64,000 bases of DNA, taken from Metaphire vulgaris (Eukaryota; Annelida; Clitellata; Crassiclitellata; Megascolecidae). Both the position numbers and the translations under genes were made by a program. This document shows, piece by piece, positions 35,825 through 46,473 of the stretch. The stretch lies in NCBI GenBank assembly GCA_018105865.1, contig CM030851.1, positions 2,944,968 through 3,008,967 of the forward strand, read 5' to 3'. Every line of letters starts with the position of its first letter. Position 1 is the first letter of the stretch. The notes under the pieces are model-generated. The model had not been told where the DNA came from. It did not search any database and was given only the letters and a program-made list of their open reading frames with translations.

Positions 35825-36536
35825 GGGAAAAGCCGTTCCGCTGTGAATATCTTGGCTGTGATCGTCGTTTTGCCAACAGTTCCGATCGAAAGAAACACTC
35901 TCACGTCCACACGAGCGACAAACCGTACAACTGCAAATACTACGGCTGCGACAAGAGCTACACTCACCCATCGTCCCTCCGCAAACACATGAAGATCCAC
36001 GGAAAGCTCCCCTGCCCCGCCACACCCCCGTCGTCGACGTCCCCCACGCCCCGCGGCATCCCCGCAGTGCACGATGTCCGGTCGAAACTCAACTCCAGCT
36101 TCGACGACGACGAAATCAACTCTCCGACGTCACGCGTTAACCCGTCCACTGTGCTGGACGTCAAGTCGTCGAGAACGAATTCGTCGCAATCTCAGGCACG
36201 TTCGCTAGATGGCGCCATTGACACGCGCATGATGGTGGCCGGCGGGGGTCTGTCGCAGTCCGTCGTCACGGGCGGCAATCACTTGCGATACGGTCAGTTC
36301 CACCAGCAATACTCCCACCAGAGTTCTTCGCCGCGATCGTCGCTCCCCTGTTGCATCAGCATTCGATGGCGAATCTGAGCGAGTGGTACATCAGTCAGAA
36401 CGCCTCATCTCCGTTGTCGTTGTCTGCGCCGTCCAACGTGGATCATCATCTGTCGATGGGAGGAGGAGGAGGAGGAGGAGGAGGACTGAGTCACGGCCGC
36501 GTTCAGAACTTACATCACGCGATTGCTCAACACTGA
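35825..36536 (+). CDS. Zic: Zic-family transcription factor, exon 2 (apparent frameshift)
   Basis: Completes the TGEKPF linker and encodes finger 4 (C335, C340, H353, H357; ANSSDRKKH) and finger 5 (C365, C370, H383, H387; [16 protein letters not shown]), the two fingers of the family's signature. No intron separates them, and finger 5 has four residues between the cysteines. The literal frame then runs through a Ser/Thr-rich tail and stops at 36376-36378 after an unlikely CCISIRWRI. In the adjacent frame a typical Zic-like end follows, with SEWYISQ, a poly-Gly run and a stop at 36534-36536. One missing base in the CCCC at about 36343 would join them: exon total 1,697 coding bases, one short of 566 codons. 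I read it as one intact gene with a sequence error, or a recent lesion outside the fingers. Confidence 0.92.
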
Positions 36537-36622
36537 TCGTCGAAAACTATTCAGATATGAAAAGCTGGCGAAGATACCACAGCACATTGAGACCAAAGTA
36601 TTAGGTCCTTTCAACTGCTGCT
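36537..36622 (+). other. Zic 3' UTR start
   Basis: Non-coding sequence after the inferred stop. No AATAAA was seen before the MITE at 36623 or in the next few hundred bases. Confidence 0.4.
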
Positions 36623-36817
36623 CAGTGTTTAATCTAGGCCGTTTCCGGGGGGGGGAAATTGCCTTTTCGCCCCGGAAATTTCAAATAACCCCCGGAAATC
36701 TGGCATACTACATGGACTAACAGCAGACCCCTAGCAGAATTCCTCCCGGCTTTGTCAGTTTCCCCCCGGCTTTGTCATTCCCCCCTCCCGGAGTCCAGGA
36801 GTCTAGATTAAACACTG
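36623..36817. mobile_element. hAT-type MITE (TTTAATCTAG family)
   Basis: Ends CAGTGTTTAATCTAG / CTAGATTAAACACTG, 8-bp duplication CTGCTGCT. It lies under 90 bp from the inferred Zic stop, so it may be within the transcript. Confidence 0.88.
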
Positions 36818-37057
36818 CTGCTGCTTCTAAAATTTACACAACTGAGTTTTATTTTATATTTTTGAAATGATAACAATGACTCATCATTACATCATCACTG
36901 CTTGAAGTTGAATATTTAATGAAAGATTGATTAAACGGAGGGTGTTAACACATGTACATGTAGCAGTTGAAAATAACTTTATAGGCTCAACATAGCAGAG
37001 TGTAAGATTTTGCAAGAAAACAGAGGATATTGTGAAGATAAACCTTTTGCCATTAAC
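36818..37057. other. no gene recognised
   Basis: AT-rich, no supported feature. Confidence 0.4.
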
Positions 37058-37239
37058 CAGTGGCCGCTCCATAGGGGAGCTCGGGGAGTCCGTGCCCCCT
37101 ATGGAGTGCCTGCTCCCAATGGCCCCCTGTTGGGACCCTATGATTAATACTACATACCTAACAACAAATGGTTGGCTCCTATGATTAGAAGTTTCCACCC
37201 CAACGGCCTCCCACTTGCCAAATCCTGGAGCCGCCACTG
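37058..37239. mobile_element. hAT-type MITE (GGCGGCTCC family)
   Basis: Ends CAGTGGCCGCTCCA / TGGAGCCGCCACTG, flanked by CCATTAAC / CCATTAGC (7 of 8). Confidence 0.85.
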
Positions 37240-37617
37240 CCATTAGCTGATGAAGAACATGACCTGATGATCAGATAGTTTGGTTTGGGCGTGGCATAAT
37301 TCCCATCGAGCACCGGTAAAACACAAAAGATGATTTAAAACACGTGGTGGTTCTCACCGTTAACAACATCAGAGTCCCTACTGAACCACTTTAAACCTTG
37401 TTATATTATATTATTTAAAACACGCTTTTAATTCAATTCCTCTTTCCACCAACGGTTAATTTTCGTTCAACATCAAAAATAATGTACAAACAAAATTTCC
37501 TTAATTTAGAAAGAATTGTCTCCATTTCATCTAGCATTTTTGTAATTTAAACTTAGGCCTATTTAAAATCAAAATCTGTCGACAACGAATATTTCATTCT
37601 CAGGCGACCTGAAACTT

Positions 37618-37678
<61 letters not shown>

Positions 37679-37891
37679 GATCAGAGGAGAGAGATTCAAT
37701 ATATACGAGAGCTGAAAAGTAAATATGTATATCTGTCCCCGGACACTTTTTTGTCATTAGTCCCTCGGCAACTAAGTATTGAGGGCATTATATATGTATA
37801 TAGCCTATATATTAAGTCTCTTATTTGAATTAAGAGAAAATTACATGGGAAACCAACGCGAGAAAATGCCAAAGCTAGAAACATTCTGCAT
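37240..37891. other. no gene; (TA)n at 37624-37676
   Basis: AT-rich sequence containing a pure TA run. Confidence 0.4.
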
Positions 37892-38391
37892 TAGTGGCGT
37901 AGCCAAGGGGGAGTTGGGAGTTAAAATCCCTCTTGGGCGCCGACGAAAATCTTTTAAAATGTGTTTCCATGCATTTTTTTTTGATGCGGTTTTGAGCATT
38001 GTTTATCTGGACTCCTGGACTCCGGGGAAAACTGACAAATCCGGGGGAGAATTCTGCTAGGGGGCTGCTGTTAGTTGATGTAGTATGCCAAATTTTCCGG
38101 GGGAATTTGAAATTTCCAGGGAAAGGGCAATTTTCCCCACGGAAATGGCCTAGATTAAACCCTGGTTTTGAGGGTCAAAACCCTTCTTTGGGACTGCTGA
38201 CCAAAATAATTTTTTATGCGCCATAGGCGTGACGACCTATTTTTGCTTGTCTAGGCCATCAATTTTAGAAGAAGAGACATAGGATAGATACATAGGGTGA
38301 CCTTTTTTTGCTTGTCAAGATTTTTCGAAAGTTGGTTACGGACAAAAGTCAAAAACAACCCCCCCTTCTGGAAATCCTGGCTACGCCACTG
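37892..38391. mobile_element. hAT-type MITE (GGCGTAGCC family), hosting another MITE
   Basis: Ends TAGTGGCGTAGCCA / TGGCTACGCCACTG, flanked by TTCTGCAT / CTCTGCAT (7 of 8). Two modules at 38231-38252 and 38296-38318, 65 bp apart. Confidence 0.83.
37997..38164. mobile_element. hAT-type MITE (TTTAATCTAG family), nested
   Basis: Diverged ends CATTGTTTATCTGGAC / CCTAGATTAAACCCTG but an exact 8-bp duplication GTTTTGAG. Confidence 0.85.
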
Positions 38392-38987
38392 CTCTGCATA
38401 ATCTTCGTTTTAAGTTTTCCTCTCATTATGAAGTTTTATAAACATATTTTTAGTTCAATAATTCGTCCACACTTAAGATAATAGGAATCTTTCTTCTAGA
38501 ATTCATAGAAAAATTGCTCGTCGTAGTCTAACCAAGAAGCGCCATTATATTTGAACATACGGTATGATACGGAAGCGCCATCTGGCGAATCTCAACATAA
38601 AACAAATACGAATTCTCATTGAAATATTTTTATAGCGCTTGATTCAGTCTAGAAACGTTCACTTTGTTGGAAAGGCAAGAAATGGTAAAAATGTGAAAAA
38701 TCAATACAGTAACTGCTCTATAGGTCAATCTTGACTGAGACATTTGTTTTCTTAATAACACCTTTATCAGACAACGCGCGTGATTTATACAAATGCAAGA
38801 ATGTTAATCGACTAAACTTCTTCGGGGTAATCCATTTTCATTTGTGCAACAGACTATTTGAAAGAGAAACAGCGCAAAATGCGAAGACAGAAATATTTAT
38901 CTCTTCAGCTCAATGCAATTTGAAAATTACTTTGATAGAAATGGGGCTGTAATAACCATTCGTCTACTGAAGTCCAAGAATTGCCTA
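38392..38987. other. no gene recognised
   Basis: AT-rich DNA, short frames only. Confidence 0.4.
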
Positions 38988-39371
38988 GGGCTCGTCCACA
39001 AATGACGTAACGAACGTCTAGGGGGAAGGGGGTCCGGACATTTGTTACAAAGTGTGACGAGGGCGTTTCCGTAAATGTGACGTAACAAAACACAAAATAT
39101 TTAAGTGACGACCTTTTCTTTTTTCCTTGTCAGGGTATTTGGAGAGGTAAAAATACAAGGATGACATTTTTTGCTTGTCAGTATGTTTTGAGAGGGGAAA
39201 ATAAAAGTATGAATTACCTTTTTTGCTTGTCAAGACCTTTCGAAAGACGATAAGAGGGCGGACCGTTGTTATGTCATACTTCAGTGGTCTGAATTTTTGT
39301 TACGTCGCGTTACGTAAGGGGATGGGTAAAAAAGTGCCAAAATCGCGTTACATCATTTATGGACGACCCCC
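38988..39371. mobile_element. long-inverted-repeat element with three modules
   Basis: Ends GGGCTCGTCCACAAATGACG / CATCATTTATGGACGACCCC, with CTA or TA on both sides. Same type as 18142-18434. Three forward modules at 39105-39134, 39160-39181 and 39212-39233 form a roughly 53-bp internal repeat. Confidence 0.65.
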
Positions 39372-40117
39372 TATGCAAATTTCTACGTTCCGTATTATAC
39401 TTATTATTATTATTATTTATTATTATTATTATTATATAAATTTATTTTGTTCCGTGGTACGTTTTGTAGTGTAGTATTGACGTGGCTTAATGGCTACAAT
39501 TGTCAATGACAAATGGGTCATTGATCACATTGGTCGTGGGTCAAGTTTTGGATTGGCGAAATGGACCATCGGTCAGTTTGAGTGACCCATCGTCACCTCT
39601 GTGCCTTGGGCATTTCCTCGAGTCGAGATTTTCTGCTCGTTCCATAAAATAAACAATTGGTTACCGACTGGATCATGTAAGTAACAATCTAATGCATTTA
39701 TCTGTTGGGATCAAAACAGAAAAATTGTGTCTTGACTGCAGAAGATCTGTTCTCACAGATGCAATGACTTATATAAGTCATTCAAACGCCTACAGCAGTC
39801 TACAGGAACTGCCAGGCGCGCCATTCCGCCTCGTAGAATACTCACAATCACAATGCACAGCATACTCATCAATGCAATTGAATGAATTCTTTCCAAGCTC
39901 CTGAATGCGGCGCTAGAAAGTTCAGCCATCAGCTTATTTCGGTCAAAACTGTCGAAGAGAGCGTTAATTAATAGCTGCAGGTTTATAGCAGATGCTGTCG
40001 TCGTTTTGTGAGACGCAACGATACAAGTTATAGACAGCTTGATACGTCGCGATCGTTTCATCGAGAATGGCATGCATCGATAACAGTAAATGCCTTCTTC
40101 TATTTGGCACCTGAAAA
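39372..40117. other. no gene; (TTA)n near 39402-39437
   Basis: Short TTA repeat followed by unrecognised sequence with several TGACCCAT-type words at 39510-39590. Confidence 0.4.
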
Positions 40118-40349
40118 AAGTCAAAGTCAAAGTTCTTCCCCGAGCCTCACGGGCTCATAGGGCGGCGCTGATCTCCGTTTCTATAGCCCTCAGCCAGGCG
40201 TGCAATGCCACGAATGGCATGGACCTGTTTGACTTATCGCAGAGATTTTTACCACTGCTCCTCATTTTACCACCGCGAAAAAGGCTGAACCTTTAGGGCT
40301 CCTCTTTCAGCTCCATCGTCCAACGCTGTTACCACTCTGCTAACTTCCC
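40118..40349 (-). mobile_element. tRNA-derived SINE, complete
   Basis: Flanked by an exact 11-bp duplication GCACCTGAAAA (40107-40117, 40350-40360). The minus strand starts CGGGAAGTTAGCAGAGTGG, a tRNA-like head shared with 25610-25736, and ends in a short TTTGAC repeat tail and a T run. Its B-box is degraded, so this copy is probably not transcribed. Confidence 0.75.
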
Positions 40350-40360
40350 GCACCTGAAAA

Positions 40361-41328
40361 GTCGGCATGAAATAGGAAGGGCAAAAATCCTGCAACATAA
40401 ATCTTAGAAGACATTTCAGAAAATTTTGCAGCCAGAACTGAACATTCAACCGATCGAATTGCGACTTCAGTTGATCAAAGCTCAATCTTTGTTCGGACGC
40501 TTTCAAAGGCGTCGGGGTGAAGGTTTCGATGCAATACTGCAACAGACATGTCTTCAGTGCGTACGAAGTGTCGTTTTTGAATGATTCACCTATTTGTGAG
40601 TTAGTTATCGCTCAATGGAGATTGTGTATCATCGTCGCTACGTCTATTACTCCCCTCTTCTATGCCTGGCAGGTCCTTGTGGCTATCGGAAGAACATAAG
40701 GTAGGCCTACCGAGGTCCGGACATATCGGCGCCACACACGTGTCACGCCTTCTTCTCTTCTAAGTGCTGAAAATTTCTCCTGTTTTTCTTACACGGTCTC
40801 ATGAATCCTGGCAGGCAAATTTTGGGATCGCGCGAAATTTTGCTGCACAAATCTTCGGAGGTAATCACGTGCATCGAGTGTCATTTCACCGAAATAGAGA
40901 CGCTTCTTCAAGTCGTTATGAATGCTTTTACTGGAAGGAGATTAATGCATGTTCACGGGTGTAGCTGTCACCACGTCCCGCTAGTAAAACGGTCTTCAAA
41001 TACGAGTATTAGCTGCAACACGGGTAGGTCTTGAGCCATTGCATTTCCTTCATTTGCGTTCTGTCTCGTCCATGCAACATCTAACAAAGGAAGACCAGCC
41101 TTCTACATATATTCAGCTAGTGTTAATCAATGAAACTGATTCATGCATTGAAGATTTTCCGATGTAGTTGTTTTAGTGAAATACTGTGAAACTTGCCTCA
41201 GATTTTACGCAAAACATTTTTGGCTCCTCCTGTTGCTATGCCAACTTTGAAAACTAAATTGATTTTGTCACTTGGAACTTATGCTGGGTTATAGTATATG
41301 CAGGAAAGTCGCATGTTTTCTATTTTAG
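40361..41328. other. no gene recognised; upstream exons of the relic not found
   Basis: Searched for the other FReD exons (GATGGAAGCGAAGAC, ATCGATTACGAATTG types) without success. Confidence 0.35.
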
Positions 41329-41605
41329 GAGATATTGGTAATCTTCAGCGCCATAAGGGATGTCAGTTCACGACAAAAGACGCTGATAATTATGACCAAA
41401 GTCACTTTTGAAAACTGCGCTGTGTTTCGTTGGGGAGCTTCGTGATATACGACCAATGCAATGATTCTAATCTCAACGGTCTCTATCTGCGCGAAAATTT
41501 TACATTGAATTGCTCTCAATGTAGGCTACATATGAAGGAATCGAATGGTATCATTGGCGTGATAGGTACTATTCACTGAAAGCGACGAAAGCGAAGATTT
41601 TTTGG
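41329..41605 (+). pseudogene. relic last exon of a third fibrinogen-related gene
   Basis: Aligns along its length with exon 5 of FReD-1 (50220-50503). It keeps an acceptor (TATTTTAG), the FTTKDADN calcium-loop codons, AACTGCGCTG, CTCAACGGTCTCTATCTGCG and the ACTATTCACTGAA end. An in-frame TGA follows soon after the calcium loop, and indels break the rest, including loss of the Trp-Trp-Tyr codons. No upstream exons were found, so it is a partial duplicate or the last remnant of a dead gene. It extends the FReD array to at least three members. Confidence 0.85.
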
Positions 41606-41933
41606 TATACAGACATTTAATAAAGCAACAGTTAGGCCTACGCCTTATCACGCGACCGTTAATTAATCACGGACATTTAATCTCGCGACAGTTAATCACG
41701 AGACAGCTAATCACTGACATTTAGTCTCCTAGTTTTAGACAAATAAAGTTAAAATTAGTATTAACTTTGTTTTATGGTTATGGTTAGAATTAGGGTAGGG
41801 TAAGGATCTGGGTTAGATTAGGGTTAGGGTAAGTGTACGGATTATGGTTAGGGTTATGGTAAGGGTTAGGGTTGTCAACAAATCCAATGAAATTACTTGG
41901 TCGACCACGGAGACTGTCGGCCATCGAGGAATC
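41606..41933. repeat. degenerate GGTTAGGG repeat at 41786-41875
   Basis: Irregular TTAGGG / GGTTA units (telomere-like hexamer, but with many TTATGG and TAAGG variants) within otherwise unrecognised DNA. The flanks repeat ACAGTTAATCACG at 41650-41715. Confidence 0.55.
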
Positions 41934-42208
41934 CAGAGACGTAATTTCACTGTTTTTCAGGGGAGGGGGGGGCAAAACACTTTCGACCTGACAAGTTACA
42001 AGTCAAGTTTGCGAAAAAGCTGACGACCTTTTTTTTGCTTGTCAGCCAATTTTCACGGTTAGTTAAAGTAGTTACTTCAAATTACTCGACATCATCAAGC
42101 ACTCCTTTAGGGCGTGTAAAATCTAAATAACACAAACATTGGCAAAAAAATTGTTCCCCCTCAAAATCAGGGGGGCAAATGCCCTCCTGCCCCCAAATGA
42201 CGTCCCTG
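41934..42208. mobile_element. hAT-type MITE (GACGTCATTT family)
   Basis: Ends CAGAGACGTAATTTCAC / CAAATGACGTCCCTG, exact 8-bp duplication GAGGAATC. One module at 42021-42045. Confidence 0.87.
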
Positions 42209-42372
42209 GAGGAATCAGTGCTTGGCTAGCTGAAAATTTGACTGATTGATCCTGCAGACAAAGAGCGCGTGAATAACTGTCATGTGGTAAACTGTCGCGT
42301 GATTATATGTCGCCAAACTGATATTTATCCTGCCATTTGCAGTGACTATCTCAGGCGACAGAACATTATTAA
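42209..42372. other. no feature recognised
   Basis: Short unrecognised interval ending in TTAA. Confidence 0.4.
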
Positions 42373-42443
42373 CCCCTTAACTGGGGATCCGGATATATCC
42401 GTCCATTTTACATTGAGTTACAGTTAAATACACGGTTAAGGGG
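42373..42443. mobile_element. piggyBac-like MITE, complete
   Basis: 71 bp, ends CCCCTTAAC / GTTAAGGGG, exact TTAA on both sides. The best copy of three. Confidence 0.78.
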
Positions 42444-42762
42444 TTAAACAGCAGGATTTCTTTTAATACAATAAGGCCTACTGCAACTAATGAAAATAAA
42501 ATAAATAAAACCATAAAATAGTTTTGTCTCACACATAGCCTATATGTTCCAACGGCAAAACAAATCTTGGTTTCAAATTCGCCTCTTCTCTAAATTTGTA
42601 ATGCTCATGTGCCTCAACTTTCAAACGTTTGCTATTTTCACATTCGCGATCAACGTCTTCTGCGTTCCTGTCTTAGTAATTTTCAAACGTTAAGTTACCC
42701 GTGTAACTGTACAGAAATTTTGTTTACGTACTACATAAAGGTGTTTCCTTCGTCTCTTAATC
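42444..42762. other. no feature recognised
   Basis: AT-rich. Confidence 0.4.
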
Positions 42763-43112
42763 CAGTGGTTCTCAACCCTCTTTGCCTCGCGGATCACTTT
42801 TAAAGTTCAAAAATTTATCGCGGACCGCCTGATAAATTGAGCAGCCATCTGCTCCTAAAGAGCGGCGATAACCTTTTTGTCCTTTTCTGTTTGTCAAACT
42901 TTTCACGTTGAAAATGCACAAAATACACACAAAATGCCCCGATAACCTTTTTGTGCCGATGATTTCTGTTGCTCGTTGCACTTTTCAGATTTTTCACACG
43001 GAAAAATATATATGTCCAATTTTTATTTACGTTTTTCAGACTCCGCCGCGGACCACTAGACTACCTCTCGCGGACCACTTGTAGTCCGCGGACCACGAGT
43101 TGAGAACCACTG
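42763..43112. mobile_element. hAT-type MITE (GGTTCTCAAC family)
   Basis: Ends CAGTGGTTCTCAACCC / GAGTTGAGAACCACTG, flanked by TCTTAATC / TCTTAATT (7 of 8). Two diverged modules (GATAACCTTTTTGT type) at about 42868 and 42941. Confidence 0.82.
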
Positions 43113-43876
43113 TCTTAATTGACTTGATTGAGCAATTATAGACTATTTAATAGTATTTATAGCTAATTGAGCTGCAGTCTCAACTTGCCACATACAGACA
43201 CTATAGCCACGTTATTCGCGCATAGGTTGCCAATAATACTGTAATTAACTGCTACAACCTTCGTCAATATCATGTCCTTTCAGCATTCAAAAGGGGTAAT
43301 TTCTGATTCTCACTTCATAGAGTGCGCCGAATTCAAGGTCACTGGCTTTCTTCTGTTTGTGTACAGTCAATTCGGCGACATTTTCCTATCGAATTCAGAA
43401 TAATGCGCATCTCTGCCACTGTTAATATTTTTAGTTCCAGTTTCAAATTTCTACTTAGAAAATAGCACAATTCCACTTAATTTGAAATGTAAATCACAGC
43501 CCCCTCTTTAATTCAGCATGCGTCCATATTTGCATATAGGCAAATAGGGGCCTAATTGAACTTCTCTAGTAACAAACGTTTCATAGTGTAGAGAAATCAC
43601 AAATAGGCTAATAAAAAGAATAATAATACGATTCAATTAAATCTGAGTCCCCGTCATAATAATAATCGTATAGTAGTATGTTTAATATTCATAGAACGTG
43701 AGACATTATTATTCGATAAGTGGCACTAGTAGTCCATTAGATATAAGGCAGAAACAGGATGAGTTCTAGACACCTTCGTTTTAGTGGCCACCGAGTTCTA
43801 TAAAAGGAGGTCCAAGATAGTGCACGAGGCCGGCGAGCTGAAGGTCAGCGTGTGTTTGGAAAGGGGAAAGACCGTG
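43113..43876. other. no gene recognised
   Basis: AT-rich sequence with short frames only. Confidence 0.4.
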
Positions 43877-44345
43877 AGTTTGCGCTTGAGGAAAGTGGTA
43901 CCAGCGGTACCAGCTGGAAAGGAGCGGTACCAGGCGGTACCAACGGTGGGTAAGTAGTGGTACCAGCGGTGCCAAGTGCTGAGGTTTAGTAGCGGTACCA
44001 ATTGGTACCAATAGTGTAGTAAGCGTGGTACCGAAACGGTGCCAACGAGTTGAGATTAAGAACCGGACCAGCTGGGAAGAGAGAGCTGTACCAGCGGCAG
44101 ATTAGGAGCGGTCCGGAGGCCCATCTGAGGATAGTTAGCGGTACCAGAAGGGTGAAGTAGGACGGTACCAAGAGGCAACGGTACCAGAGGTAGAGAGGAA
44201 GAATAGTGGTACCAACGGTACCGAGAGATAAGAAGGCTGGTACCAAGGACGGAGAGCGGTGCCAAATGCGGAAGAGAGAGGTACCGGGAGATAAGAAGGT
44301 TGATGCTAAGGCAGAGAAAGAAGTGGTGCCGGAAATAGAACGATG
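43877..44345. repeat. GGTACC-rich degenerate minisatellite
   Basis: About fifteen GGTACC hexamers plus variants (GGTGCC, TGTACC) in about 430 bp, separated by irregular 5-40 bp purine-rich spacers such as AGCGGTACCAGCGG. Overlapping Tyr/Pro/Leu-rich frames on the minus strand follow from the repeat. Confidence 0.8.
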
Positions 44346-44535
44346 CCAGAGATATAAGAAGCGTCACAGGACGCAAGATACCAGCAAGCATAGATTTAAG
44401 TGAAGGCGAGCCTGAGGCGGGCATATAGAAATTCTAAACCAAAAATTCTAGGTCGGACGACCACGTGCCTTAGTGAGGTATAGAGTGAGTCAGTCGGAAT
44501 GAGCCATACAGACAGACTGACCAGTGACGAACGGG

Positions 44536-44870
44536 TCGGTGTCATATAAATAAAGTTCCGGCATAAAATAAATTCCGCAACAAATTATGATTGGTTCATT
44601 TGAATTTGTCAATTACTTATAAGCTCCGCCTACCCATAGTAATCACAGCCGTACCGAATGCAGGTCGTAAATTTATAAATTTATGGTTATAGTTTTTGGT
44701 TATAAATTTATGACCTATCGGTTATAAATTTATGACCGATAGGGTTAGGATATCCTATATTCTATGAGGAACTCAAATTGTACGCATAAGCATAATTTTG
44801 GTTCCCGTAGCAATAGCTAGCTCCGCCCCGGAACCGCATTTATAGGGGAACAAAATTTATACGACACCGA
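44536..44870. mobile_element. inverted-repeat element (GGTGTCGTATAAATTT termini) upstream of FReD-1
   Basis: Ends TCGGTGTCATATAAATAAAG and TTTATACGACACCGA. The corresponding upstream region of FReD-2 reads straight across (ACGGGCCGAGCCCAGCC, about 57250), so this is an insertion specific to copy 1. It contains an inner TATAAATTTATGACC repeat. Confidence 0.7.
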
Positions 44871-45256
44871 ACCCAGCCATCTTGGAAGAGTAGTGAGCAG
44901 GCCCGGCCGGCGTTTCTTCCCATTAGTGCCATTTTTGCTTAATTATTATTATACAAGCGTCTACTCTATCCTCTAAATTAGACACGAAAGACAATTAAAG
45001 CTTATTGAGCTGTAGTCCCTCTTGCTAAATACACAATATGACGAGATCCTGTCAAGTTTCTGAGAAATAATTGTGAGAAGTTAATTCCTGTTCGCAATAG
45101 GTTGCAAACAGGAAGTAACTACTCGCAGCCTTCGGCGATATCACAGCTTTCATAACACGATAAGGTTCATTTTTGATTTTCACTTCAACTAATGCACAGA
45201 AATCAAAGTCACTGTTCAACTTCTGCATTTGTATTAAGTCGACTTCTAATTAAAAC
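44871..45256 (+). promoter_or_regulatory. conserved upstream / 5' UTR region of FReD-1
   Basis: Matches 57255-57644 upstream of FReD-2 along its length at high identity. No canonical TATA box or start site is evident. The TCAAAGTCACTGTTCA block near the start codon is kept in both copies. Confidence 0.4.
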
Positions 45257-45458
45257 ATGCGTAACCTTTCCGTTTTCAAGATTATTTTCTTACTCTTTTG
45301 CACAACGAGAGTGAATGGACAATGTACGACGTCGGTTTGCAGAGATTGCAGTTCAGGATCAGAAGAAAACTCTCCGGGTAGACTCGGTGAATTGGAGCGG
45401 AGACTAGAAATCATGGAGAAAAGAATTGATGCTTTAACTGCTCATCAGAATGATCAAG
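45257..45458 (+). CDS. fibrinogen-related protein FReD-1, exon 1 (signal, coiled coil)
   Basis: First of five exons of a predicted 301-residue secreted protein (exon sum 906 bases including stop). Residues 1-21 form a signal peptide (hydrophobic FKIIFLLFC, cleavage likely after VNG). Then QCTTSVCRDC gives three closely spaced cysteines suited to inter-chain disulfides. A short coiled coil follows, with L43, L46, L50, M53, I57 and L60 in exact a/d heptad spacing, so oligomerisation is likely. FReD proteins of this build (ficolin, tachylectin-5, invertebrate FREPs) bind acetylated glycans and act in innate recognition; that role is inferred from family. The splice donor is GCAAGC, not GT; FReD-2 has GTAAGC at the same place. 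Phase 1. Confidence 0.88.
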
Positions 45459-45841
45459 GCAAGCCAATATAAGTTCATTCTAAATCTTCTTCTAAAAAGC
45501 TTCAAATTGGTTTTACGATATTATCCTATAACATATTGTGAAACTAAGAATTTTAGGCCCCAAACGTTTTTATGATACAGTATTTATGTGGATAATGTCG
45601 GTGAATGTTAACGTTTGCAGTACATTTGGACACGATTTGCATTTGAAGAGAAAAGGCAGGTTATAACTTGAGAATAGAGGACATTGTCTTCTCGTTATAA
45701 CATTCCTAAATGTTTCTTATTTTCACAAATTTCTAAACATCCGACATTTTCTCGACATTGTGTTGCTTGAAATTTTGATAAATCAACGTGACCGAAATAT
45801 TACGAATGCGAAACTGGATCGAGATCGTTGCAACATTTCAG

Positions 45842-45999
45842 ATCACTGCCGAGGTGTTCCAGTTGTGTGCGACTGCTCCAATATTAAAGATAATGGATAC
45901 ACATCTAGCGGAGTCTATCGCATATACGTCGTTCATCGAGGGAAACGATATTACGCTGACGCATTCTGTGACATGACAACAGCTAACGGCGGATGGACG
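45842..45999 (+). CDS. fibrinogen-related protein FReD-1, exon 2
   Basis: Start of the fibrinogen domain: VVCDCS, SGVYRIYVV and the FCDMTTANGGWT block, with the domain's first cysteines. Acceptor ATTTCAG restores the split Asp codon (phase 1). Ends in phase 0 before a weak donor, GTGTGT, where FReD-2 has GTGAGT. An open frame reaching back to 45760 is intron read-through. Confidence 0.9.
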
Positions 46000-46376
46000 G
46001 TGTGTTGGTTGAATTAAGTATCTGTTATCTGTAGCTTTTGAGTAATTTAGAATTAATGTTCTCCATCACCGTAATTACTCTCAATCTTCAGGTTCTCAAT
46101 AAATTTTAATATTCGCTGTTTGCTCTTGTTCTGATTTAATTTCCAGGCATCGTGAAGAAATTCTTGTCATATGTTGCAAATTGTCTAATTTCAATTCTCA
46201 TTTGTAAGGTTCTTAAATTCTGATTCACGTTATTTCATCTGAACCTTTTCTGTTGCTAATGTTTTTTGTCAATCGTCAGACTAATGCACCTACAACATTA
46301 AGCGAGTTTCTATAGACAGTGATTATGCTATCGATGGACGATGAGCATCTTCATTGAGAATAATTCAATAAAACAG

Positions 46377-46473
46377 GTTTTCCAAAGACGAAAAGATGGA
46401 AGCGAAGACTTTTACCGCGGATGGAACGATTACGCAAACGGATTTGGAAACCCGAGCGGAGAATTTTGGTTAG
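46377..46473 (+). CDS. fibrinogen-related protein FReD-1, exon 3
   Basis: 97 bases encoding [19 protein letters not shown] and the [11 protein letters not shown] segment, the most conserved core of fibrinogen domains. Acceptor AAAACAG, donor GTATAG, phase 0 in and phase 1 out. Too short to stand as an open frame alone. Confidence 0.92.

Noticed and set aside
43781..44424. Tyr/Pro/Leu-rich minus-strand frames
   Set aside because: Overlapping translations of the GGTACC-rich repeat in several frames.
45760..45841. Coding extension upstream of FReD-1 exon 2
   Set aside because: Open by chance; the acceptor at 45840-45841 restores phase with exon 1, and the same stretch in FReD-2 is not open as a start.
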